Source of the DNA: Aequorivita sp.
GTDB taxonomy: Bacteria > Bacteroidota > Bacteroidia > Flavobacteriales > Flavobacteriaceae
Reading direction: 5' to 3'
Assembly (NCBI GenBank): GCA_020435865.1
Contig: JAGQYZ010000093.1
Span: 1-8,696 of the forward strand
Length of the DNA: 8,696 nucleotides
Part shown: piece by piece, positions 1-5,665 of the stretch
Numbering within the stretch: the stretch's first letter is position 1
How the letters are laid out: each line of letters starts with the position of its first letter
The notes under the pieces: generated by a model
What the model saw: the letters and a program-made list of their open reading frames with translations, nothing else
Told to the model about the DNA's origin: nothing
Database searches by the model: none
Made by a program: the position numbers and the translations under genes

Positions 1-2285
1 TTATTTTTAAAATATCGAGGAATGGTCCAATTGACCTGAAAATATTGATCGTAGGGTGTTATTGAAATAGCTGTAGGAGGATCATAGGAAAAATCGAATT
101 TTAAAACGTCGTTACGTTTACTATTAAATCGGGTTAAGGAGGTAAACCGAATGGGATTTGACAAACTATCCTTTGCAATTAAATTTTCTGGCTTAAATCT
201 ATTTATCCCATTCATACCACCAAAGTAGTAATAGCCACTATTGTCCCGAAAGAATGATGTATAATTAAATTCATTATTGGTAAGTCCGTCTTTTTCATAA
301 AAATTTTGGAAATTTTTTGTTTTTGTATTGAAAAAAGAAAGACCATCATAGGTACTTATCAACAGATAGGAGTCTTTATAGGGTAAAATCCCTACCACAT
401 TTTTGTTTGCCAATCCGTTGTCCGTAGTATAATACAGAACTTTCTTCTCTTGCGGATTTAAATAGGTCAGCCCCCCACCAAAAGTTCCTAACCATAGGCT
501 TTTATCTTCATTTTCGTGAATTACAATAACATTATTATTATTTAAGGGAGGTGTAGAATTTAAGTTGTATTGTGCCTCAACAGTGCCGTTTAAATTTACT
601 TTTAAAAGACCATCATTCATGGTTCCTATCCAGACAATCCCGGGTGTTTTGCTTTCCAAAAAAAATCTGAAATGCAAAATATCTTTCTGGGAAGTGTCTT
701 TAAAGACCTTTTCACTTTCGCCTGTAGCGGGATTGTAAAGTGTGAGTTTTGAAAGGGTAAAGCCAAATAGCAAGCGCCCATCTTTAAGGGGTATTATAGG
801 ATTAGGCCCCGTTATGTTAAGGCGGTTGGAAAATTCGGGAAAGATAGTGGTATGGCCATCTTTTAAACGTATTTTTATTAAATAGTCATTAACCGTATAT
901 ACAAATTCCCTATTTACATCCATGGCAAAAAAACGGGCCCCAAATAGCGGATTATATGTTTTAGGGTATGCACCCCATAGCTTCAAGTTTTTTTGTTGTG
1001 TACCGGATGCGTCAAACACAATAAGCTTCTTTTCTCGCTCGTACATGGCTATTATATTCCCTTCTTTTGTTTCAAAAATACTGCGCATGCTATTCCCCCA
1101 ACCTTTTTCATTGGAGCGAAATAATGGGTCGAAAATTTTAGGCCTTATCTGTATTTTGAGCAATCCATTATCGGTAGCGACCCACAACAACCCATTGTTA
1201 TCAATAAAAAGTTGTGAAATATTGGTAAAATCAAGTAGTTGGCGTACTGTTTCCGAAAAATTGGATAGCCTTCCAAAGCGATCCATTTTATACAAGCTTG
1301 ATCCTCCCGCAAACCAAATATTATCTTCTTTATCTTCTATGGCATGATTAATACTTATTGGAGCATTTAAAATACTTTCCATTTTTTTTAAACTAGGATT
1401 GTATTTAATAATTCCTCGATCTATTGGAAAGAAAAATTGATTGTTGTGACTGTCAAAAAATAAAAACCCTCCATAATTATTGGAACAATTACATATTTCA
1501 TGGTTTGGTTTTATGTCATTTTGATTAAAAAACAAGAATCTATGGGCAAGGTTCAAGGAATCTTTGTTTATACTAGCCCACCAATCTAGAGTGAGCACAT
1601 TAAGCTGTTTTCCTTCTTCGGTATATTGCCTAGTCCCCCCATTTATTGTTGTCCACCAAAGATTGTTATCAGTATCTGAAGTTACCCTGGTGAATTCCCG
1701 CTCTCCTCTTTTTACACTATCAATTACTTGAAAGCAAAAGGAGTCATCATATTTCTGAAGGTATTGTTTTGTATCGGTTTTGGAAGAAGTCCAATGGTTT
1801 TCTGAAACAATCCAAATTTGCTTTTTAGTATCTATATGTAGTTCTACCACACCGCCTTTTATACCTTGTGCCGGACCATAAGCTTTAATACTATCTGTTT
1901 TTATATTTAGTGTAAACAATGAATTGTTTGCGACATACCATATAAAATCAGGATCTCTATAGAAGATGTTATGCTCGGTCAACAAGTCTTTCCCAATAAA
2001 ATTTGGGTTTTTGGGATTGCTATTATATTGTTTAAACGAATAGCCATCATACCTCATCAAACCTTGAGAGGTCCCAAACCACATAAACCCTAGGCTATCT
2101 TGTGTGATAGAAGCTACGTCCCGAAATGGCAAACCATCCTTTGTTGATAATGTTTCCATTTGAGATAAAGTTTGCGCACGGAGTTGCATAAACGAGATGC
2201 ACAAAAAAATGGCAAACACATTAAATAATAATATCTTATTTTGGCTAGTATACAAATTGATACGTATTGTTCCAATGCCTTCCAT
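1..2285 (-). CDS. Reg_prop beta-propeller sensor protein, C-terminus cut by window edge
   Basis: The frame is open from an ATG at 2285 to the left edge and gives 761 residues. A stop (2292-2294) lies three codons upstream, which fixes the longest start. Residues 1-38 form a signal peptide, with a hydrophobic core around 18-33 and probable cleavage near LRAQ. The rest is rich in two-component-regulator propeller repeats: residues 54-84 (DVASITQDSLGFMWFGTSQG, then LMRYDG), 314-335, 355-378 (LLWVATDNGLLKI), 550-565 (VWIGTMNDGLLKV), 586-609 (LWLGTFGGGLTYL) and 669-698. In this family a Y_Y_Y domain, a membrane helix and a histidine kinase or DNA-binding output usually follow the propellers. The last visible residues (FQVNWTIPRYFKN) resemble the start of the Y_Y_Y domain, so the output module must lie outside the window. 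Such proteins sense extracytoplasmic ligands, often glycans, but the ligand here is unknown. A cluster NHEICNCSNNY near 261-271 is unusual. Family assignment is strong; the output type is undetermined. Confidence 0.92.
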   Translation of the reverse strand, partial: MEGIGTIRINLYTSQNKILLFNVFAIFLCISFMQLRAQTLSQMETLSTKDGLPFRDVASITQDSLGFMWFGTSQGLMRYDGYSFKQYNSNPKNPNFIGKDLLTEHNIFYRDPDFIWYVANNSLFTLNIKTDSIKAYGPAQGIKGGVVELHIDTKKQIWIVSENHWTSSKTDTKQYLQKYDDSFCFQVIDSVKRGEREFTRVTSDTDNNLWWTTINGGTRQYTEEGKQLNVLTLDWWASINKDSLNLAHRFLFFNQNDIKPNHEICNCSNNYGGFLFFDSHNNQFFFPIDRGIIKYNPSLKKMESILNAPISINHAIEDKEDNIWFAGGSSLYKMDRFGRLSNFSETVRQLLDFTNISQLFIDNNGLLWVATDNGLLKIQIRPKIFDPLFRSNEKGWGNSMRSIFETKEGNIIAMYEREKKLIVFDASGTQQKNLKLWGAYPKTYNPLFGARFFAMDVNREFVYTVNDYLIKIRLKDGHTTIFPEFSNRLNITGPNPIIPLKDGRLLFGFTLSKLTLYNPATGESEKVFKDTSQKDILHFRFFLESKTPGIVWIGTMNDGLLKVNLNGTVEAQYNLNSTPPLNNNNVIVIHENEDKSLWLGTFGGGLTYLNPQEKKVLYYTTDNGLANKNVVGILPYKDSYLLISTYDGLSFFNTKTKNFQNFYEKDGLTNNEFNYTSFFRDNSGYYYFGGMNGINRFKPENLIAKDSLSNPIRFTSLTRFNSKRNDVLKFDFSYDPPTAISITPYDQYFQVNWTIPRYFKN

Positions 2286-2291
2286 TACTAT

Positions 2292-2381
2292 TTATAACTT
2301 GCCAAGACGAATCCTTATGCTCTCTTTAATGAAGTTTACCCGGAAACGGTCAACTTGGTGATGGAATTCGCGAATGGCCAT
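2292..2381 (-). CDS. possible 29-residue leader ORF upstream of the sensor gene
   Basis: A short ORF starts with ATG at 2381 and stops at 2292-2294, only six bases before the sensor ATG and in the same frame. The product is basic and helical in appearance (it begins MAIREFHHQVDRF and ends IRIRLGKL). It matches no family I know. It could be a translated leader coupled to the sensor gene, the 3' remnant of an older gene, or chance. A candidate -7 promoter element lies just upstream at 2389-2396, which would make its message nearly leaderless. Confidence 0.22.
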   Translation of the reverse strand: MAIREFHHQVDRFRVNFIKESIRIRLGKL

Positions 2382-2385
2382 TCCA
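2362..2385. repeat. nested palindrome cluster upstream of the sensor gene
   Basis: Three inverted repeats are packed into 24 bases: ATTCGCGAAT (2366-2375, perfect), AATGGCCATT (2373-2382, perfect, sharing three bases with the first), and an outer pair TGGAAT (2362-2367) with ATTCCA (2380-2385). The cluster is about 80-100 bases before the sensor ATG and directly downstream of a candidate -7 element, where an operator would be expected. No regulator is assigned. It also overlaps the 5' end of the possible 29-residue ORF. Confidence 0.5.
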
Positions 2386-2388
2386 GTA

Positions 2389-2396
2389 CAAAAATA
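2389..2396 (-). promoter_or_regulatory. candidate -7 element (TATTTTTG) for the sensor gene
   Basis: Read on the minus strand the bases are TATTTTTG, matching the Bacteroidota -7 consensus TAnnTTTG. No TTTG -33 element is found at the usual distance upstream. The start point would fall near 2384, at the edge of the palindrome cluster, giving a leader of about 100 bases for the sensor gene. Confidence 0.28.
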
Positions 2397-2463
2397 ACTT
2401 CAAGCTTTTAATAAAATTTGATGCTTAAATCTAATCAAATATTTGGCACCTACCAATAGTCCT

Positions 2464-2592
2464 TTACCTATACCCTTTGAAAGCAACGCAACCAAATTTA
2501 TTTTCAGAAACAGCACCTCTAAGTTCGTTCGCGGCCTTCCAAAGTTCCTGTTCAAAGTTAATATTGGCTTTGGTAGTTTTAGTTTTTGTCAT
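2464..2592 (-). pseudogene. 5' remnant of a type I restriction-modification methylase gene (hsdM-like)
   Basis: An ATG at 2592 opens a 42-residue frame ending at TAA 2464-2466. Residues 9-33 (ANINFEQELWKAANELRGAV, then SENKF) look like the conserved N-terminus of HsdM modification subunits, in which a similar stretch leads into a YKDYVL..LLFVKYLSD-type helix. Here the similarity stops after ENKF at about 2494, and the following residues (GCVAFKGYR) and the other frames do not continue it. HsdM is normally around 500 residues or more, so over 90 percent is missing. No hsdS or hsdR sequence is visible nearby. A deletion or rearrangement that removed the system and left the first 34 or so codons is the simplest reading. 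The family match is from memory of the motif. Confidence 0.55.
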
Positions 2593-2622
2593 TTAAATTA
2601 ATTGGTAGGGTGGTTAATTATT

Positions 2623-2630
2623 CAAATATA
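2623..2630 (-). promoter_or_regulatory. candidate -7 element (TATATTTG) before the hsdM remnant
   Basis: Minus-strand TATATTTG fits the TAnnTTTG consensus and lies about 30 bases before the ATG of the hsdM remnant, a plausible distance for a short leader. No -33 TTTG is found at the expected spacing. If active, it would transcribe the remnant and possibly read on toward the sensor gene. Confidence 0.27.
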
Positions 2631-2837
2631 AAACAAAGCAATTACATCGCAGTACAGGATTCCATATCATAACAAATTAATCAGCCCTCCTACGCTACTT
2701 TACAATAGCTACGGAGAACGTGGGGAAACCAAATCTATTAAATCCCCAAAACACGATTACAATAAAAAGGATTTTCTCGATAAACCACATGGCGGATAGG
2801 GATAATTTTAAAAAAAACACTACAGGAAAAACCCTGT

Positions 2838-2860
2838 AAAAAAAAGGGGGATTTCCCCCT
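2838..2860 (-). terminator. intrinsic terminator, leftward, with no visible gene upstream of it
   Basis: On the minus strand the sequence reads AGGGGGA, AA, TCCCCCT and then a run of T. The perfect seven-base stem is at 2854-2860 and 2845-2851 and the T tract corresponds to the A run at 2838-2845. A second hairpin, TACAGG (2821-2826) with CCTGTA (2833-2838), follows directly. On the plus strand no T run follows the hairpin, so it would not act as a terminator for rightward transcription. The only minus-strand space before it is the 70-base leader of the rightward M64 gene. It may be left over from a lost gene or may block divergent transcription from that promoter. Confidence 0.6.
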
Positions 2861-2882
2861 AACATATTCATTAATAATTGAT

Positions 2883-2890
2883 TACATTTG
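2883..2890 (+). promoter_or_regulatory. candidate -7 element (TACATTTG) for the M64 peptidase operon
   Basis: TACATTTG is an exact match to the Bacteroidota -7 consensus TAnnTTTG. Its position predicts a start near 2895 and a leader of about 35-40 bases before the ATG at 2934. No TTTG is present at the usual -33 distance, where the GC-rich hairpin of the leftward terminator ends instead. Confidence 0.42.
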
Positions 2891-2933
2891 AAAAAGCAAT
2901 TACTCAAATCTTTATTAACCTAAAATCTTAACC

Positions 2934-4004
2934 ATGAAAAACCGAATTGTTTACAAGCTCAAACAAGGTGGGTTTTTACTTTTATTGGGAATACTCTGTA
3001 TTTCCTGTGAAAAAAACCCGATTACCTTGGTATTGCACGAACCTATTTTTCCTTCTGGAAGCCAAGCTGTTACCTATACTGCGGAACGGGTAACTGCCGG
3101 CAGCATTACTACCGCAAAACTATATGAAACGGTAAACACCATAAACAGTAGCGGTGTTGTTACTTCCACGGGTACAGAAACCTTATTGCAAACTTGGAAT
3201 AACCCCAGTGGCGATTTGAGCTTTACCAAACCCAGCGGTCATGGGGATAACAAATTGGTAAGCTACCGTTGGGTTTTTACCACGCCAGACCAAACCAAGT
3301 CCTTTAATGTTACCTATGCCACAAGGCCTTATCCGGTAACAGATATGCCAGCACCTGTATATGCGCAGGGAGACCCTGATAATGTTTTTGATATGGTTTT
3401 TATTCCTGATACGGATATAACAAACATCAACACTTTTTATACTAATTGTAGGGGGGCTATACGGGAATCTTTTTTTGATGAACCGCAAACGCAATTTTGG
3501 AGACGCCAATATAACTTTTACATAAATACACAAACTGGACATGCCACTGACTATGACCGTAGGACTATTGACGGCCCACACCAGTTGCCCTCCAACAACG
3601 CCAATTTAAGTTTTGCAGAAGGTAGGGCACTGATGCACCAAGGCAATTTGCGGGACTGGGCAAGTGGTGGTGTTTTTTCTACCGAAATGCAAAACAGGGG
3701 GACTATACTGCACGAATCAGGACATTCATTATACAGCCTTGCCGATGAATATGGCAGTGGTTCGCATTGGCAAGAGGCGGAGGTTCCAAACAATTGGTCT
3801 TCGCTGGCGGGGGCCCAAGCAGACGCAACGGGCTATGGTAGTTGCAAGCAAGCTTCTGACGCCGTGGAAATGGGCAGCAGTGGTTGGTATCATTTGTGTG
3901 TAGCTAATTGTCAAATGGTAACCAGTGGACTTAACCATACCGAATATGATTGTCCCTGCAAAAGCAGGATAACCTATGTAGTATTTGATAACGCTTCAAA
4001 CTAA
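2934..4004 (+). CDS. M64 (IgA-peptidase-like) metallopeptidase lipoprotein
   Basis: This is a 356-residue secreted lipoprotein and predicted zinc endopeptidase. Residues 1-24 are a signal peptide ending in the lipobox LCIS-C, with C25 as the lipidated cysteine; the following EK resembles, weakly, the acidic export signals of Bacteroidota surface lipoproteins. Residues 27-132 look like an immunoglobulin-like beta domain. The peptidase domain follows: FDMVFIPDTDI (152-162), NTFY and FFDEP (166-184), then the zinc site HESGHSLYSLADEY with H260, E261, H264 and D271, in the HEXXH...LADEY form typical of M64. A cysteine-rich end (C322, C326, C340, C342; NCQM and CPCKSRI) also matches that family's C-terminus. 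By family knowledge the two His and the Asp bind zinc and E261 is the catalytic base. The ATG is preceded by an A/T-rich leader without a Shine-Dalgarno site. The next gene starts seven bases after the stop, so they form an operon. The substrate is unknown; IgA cleavage should not be assumed. Confidence 0.88.
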   Translation: MKNRIVYKLKQGGFLLLLGILCISCEKNPITLVLHEPIFPSGSQAVTYTAERVTAGSITTAKLYETVNTINSSGVVTSTGTETLLQTWNNPSGDLSFTKPSGHGDNKLVSYRWVFTTPDQTKSFNVTYATRPYPVTDMPAPVYAQGDPDNVFDMVFIPDTDITNINTFYTNCRGAIRESFFDEPQTQFWRRQYNFYINTQTGHATDYDRRTIDGPHQLPSNNANLSFAEGRALMHQGNLRDWASGGVFSTEMQNRGTILHESGHSLYSLADEYGSGSHWQEAEVPNNWSSLAGAQADATGYGSCKQASDAVEMGSSGWYHLCVANCQMVTSGLNHTEYDCPCKSRITYVVFDNASN

Positions 4005-4011
4005 AAAAATC

Positions 4012-4527
4012 ATGAAAACACCTAATATATTATTTCTTATTTCGGCTTGTCTGTTTTTTACATTTTCCGTAAAAGCACAAGAAGAGAACGACGAACAAAA
4101 GCGCGATCGTGTGGAAAAAAACACGAAGCCTTTTAATATGAACTATTTTTCAAAAGCCGAAAACTCCTTCTATGTTTTGGAAGCAAACGTGGCAAACAAC
4201 AAAATAGTAATAGACAGTACGGCTACCATCTTGGTGGTACCGGGAAAATTGCCCTACCCAAGTGGGAATTTTAAAGTGTCGGTATTAGACAATCAGGGAG
4301 AAAAGCTTACAGAGTATTTTATTCAAGATCCCTTGATTGCCCGCTCCTGTGACGGAGAGAGTAACAATCTTAGCCCTTTGGAAACAGGACGTATCTCCAT
4401 AGTCCTTCCAAAAAACAATGCTATAGCTACGCTAATTTTTACACGCGATAAAGAGCGAGTGGATACTGTAGATATAAGCGATCTGATTGAGAGAACACAA
4501 CGCGATCCAAACAATGGAGGGCAATAA
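4012..4527 (+). CDS. secreted beta-rich protein of unknown function, partner of the M64 peptidase
   Basis: The product has 171 residues from the ATG at 4012. An in-frame ATG at 3985 would overlap the preceding gene and put nine extra residues before a clean signal peptide, so 4012 is preferred. Residues 1-22 are a signal peptide (core ILFLISACLFFTFS) with cleavage expected at KA/Q. The mature protein begins with a charged segment (EENDEQKRDR) and then appears to be one beta sandwich: YVLEANVANNKIVIDST (54-70), PYPSGNFKVSVLDNQGEKL (81-99), FIQDPLIAR (103-111) and LIFTRDKERVDTV (141-153). No catalytic motif is seen, and C113 is the only cysteine of the mature part. N-terminal domains attached to some M64 peptidases have a similar strand pattern with a 'D-P' turn, from memory, so it could be a detached accessory or inhibitor domain of the neighbouring peptidase; this is inference. 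The seven-base gap and the terminator downstream support co-transcription with the peptidase gene. Confidence 0.82.
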   Translation: MKTPNILFLISACLFFTFSVKAQEENDEQKRDRVEKNTKPFNMNYFSKAENSFYVLEANVANNKIVIDSTATILVVPGKLPYPSGNFKVSVLDNQGEKLTEYFIQDPLIARSCDGESNNLSPLETGRISIVLPKNNAIATLIFTRDKERVDTVDISDLIERTQRDPNNGGQ

Positions 4528-4606
4528 CTCGTATTATAAATACGTAACACAATCTTTGTTATTATACATGGGTTTCTCTATGAAACACCAGTAACTACAC
4601 AAGCTT

Positions 4607-4669
4607 CTTCCCTTTAGTATTCTTTGTACTCAAAAAGACAATTTTTATTAAAGGGAAGTCGTTTTTTTT
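4607..4669 (+). terminator. long-loop intrinsic terminator closing the M64 operon
   Basis: A perfect ten-base inverted repeat, CTTCCCTTTA (4607-4616) and TAAAGGGAAG (4649-4658), is followed by TCG and eight T (4662-4669). The 32-base loop contains its own small stem, AAAAA (4632-4636) with TTTTT (4642-4646). It lies 80 bases after the stop codon of the second gene of the operon. The loop is longer than in most intrinsic terminators, but the stem and T run fit well. Confidence 0.62.
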
Positions 4670-4827
4670 GAAATAGCAATCTAAAACTTACCTTCTCAAA
4701 ATTCATTCCCTTCACCCACCGAAGCCCTATGTACTCCAACTCGTCCACCATAGTGCGGAGATGGTACATATGACGTCTCACGCCTCACTTCTAAAAAAAC
4801 TTTTAACAACAAATAGTTAGGCTTCCA
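4670..4827. other. intergenic stretch without a recognisable gene
   Basis: Between the terminator and the promoter region of the DUF805 gene I see no ORF worth calling. The middle (about 4700-4790) is less AT-rich than its surroundings. It holds an inverted pair TATGTAC (4728-4734) and GTACATA (4764-4770) enclosing a second pair ACCAT (4747-4751) and ATGGT (4761-4765). The two pairs overlap and so are alternatives. No RNA family is recognised. Confidence 0.4.
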
Positions 4828-4859
4828 TTTGGAATATTGATTTTCATTCTTTTATATTG
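4828..4859 (+). promoter_or_regulatory. candidate promoter for the DUF805 / repeat-protease unit
   Basis: TTTG at 4828-4831 (-33 type) and TATATTG at 4853-4859 (imperfect -7, one T short of TAnnTTTG) are separated by 21 bases, close to the Bacteroidota arrangement. The predicted start near 4865 gives a leader of about 15 bases before the ATG at 4880. Confidence 0.35.
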
Positions 4860-4879
4860 CAGCCCATTTATTTTAACAA

Positions 4880-5665
4880 ATGTTTAAGAATCCTTTTTCC
4901 TTTAACGGGCGCATTCGCAGGACCGAGTATGGCATCAGTTATGTGTTACACATCTTCTTCATCTACCTTTTCGCTTTCCTGATGGAATCCTTGAATTTAG
5001 GGGGCTATCAAGTATTGATTATCTTGGCCGCCAGCTACTGGTTCGTGTTTTCGCAAGGTGCCAAACGCTGTCACGATCTTGGCAACAATGGGTTTTATCA
5101 GCTTATTCCTTTTTATGTGTTTGCGCTTATTTTTAGCGAGGGGCAAAGGCGAAACAACAAGTATGGCCAAGACCCCAAGCTTATGGAGTTACGATCTGCG
5201 GAGCAGTCCTTAGCCCCTGCACCACCCAAACAACCCCTTAAACTTACCTTACCTGAAGGAAAAAGCATGGAAGCCATAGGCAGTGAGCTTTTAAGTGGAA
5301 TTATGGGTACGGCACTGGCCGTGGCCGTGTTGAGCTTTTGTATAGGCACCGAGGACTGGGTGTATTTCACGATTGAAAGCATCCTTATTATGGCAGGCTA
5401 TTTTACGGTGCTGCTATTGAGTTTTAACCGCAACCCACTACCGCATTTGCCGCTTTATTTTATCGTTCACAGAGCCATTTTTAGCGTGGGCTGGTATGTG
5501 GTTGTTTGGACGTACGAAATAGTTAGCAACAACATAACCGATTTTAATTTTGCCGCCATTGGTGGCGATATAACGTATATCATTGCCACTTTTATACTTA
5601 CGTATATTCCCTACTTTTTTTACAAAACACAAAAGCACCCAAACCTACTTCCGCTTGAAGCCTAA
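4880..5665 (+). CDS. DUF805-family inner-membrane protein with extra C-terminal membrane domain
   Basis: This is a 261-residue integral membrane protein. The first hundred residues carry the DUF805 pattern: FSFNGRIRRTEY (6-17), helices at about 19-36 and 42-58, the conserved loop AKRCHDLGNNGFYQLIP (61-77), a third helix to about 86, and the closing RNNKYGQDP (91-99). The function of DUF805 proteins is unknown. Most family members end soon after the G.N.YG.DP motif. This one continues with a proline-rich linker (APAPPKQP, 112-119) and about four more predicted helices (136-154, 159-180, 191-212, 229-248), so it is roughly twice the usual length. The extra part matches nothing I recognise. The 3' end overlaps the start of the large repeat protein gene, which suggests coupled translation and a joint role, perhaps in anchoring or export of that protein; this is inference. 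Confidence 0.85.
   Translation: MFKNPFSFNGRIRRTEYGISYVLHIFFIYLFAFLMESLNLGGYQVLIILAASYWFVFSQGAKRCHDLGNNGFYQLIPFYVFALIFSEGQRRNNKYGQDPKLMELRSAEQSLAPAPPKQPLKLTLPEGKSMEAIGSELLSGIMGTALAVAVLSFCIGTEDWVYFTIESILIMAGYFTVLLLSFNRNPLPHLPLYFIVHRAIFSVGWYVVVWTYEIVSNNITDFNFAAIGGDITYIIATFILTYIPYFFYKTQKHPNLLPLEA

Noticed and set aside
922..1347. Plus-strand ORF of 141 residues
   Set aside because: It lies entirely inside the minus-strand sensor gene, whose frame shows clear Reg_prop repeats. The plus-strand product has no family character.
2416..2440. Hairpin ATTTGAT / ATCAAAT downstream of the hsdM remnant
   Set aside because: The stem has seven pairs, almost all A-T, and an 11-base loop. It could be an old terminator, but it is too weak to call.
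2685..2716. Imperfect inverted repeat CTCCTACGCTA with TAGCTACGGAG
   Set aside because: The arms need mismatches or a bulge to pair, and no gene or T run makes use of it.
2695..2907. Minus-strand ORF of 70 hydrophobic residues
   Set aside because: Its frame runs through the terminator hairpin and A/T runs, which create the Phe- and Val-rich sequence. It has no start context, and its 5' end overlaps the promoter of the M64 gene.
4728..4770. Inverted repeat TATGTAC / GTACATA as a possible structured RNA
   Set aside because: Only seven pairs across a 29-base loop, with a competing inner stem and no T run or known RNA motif. Expected by chance in a window of this size.
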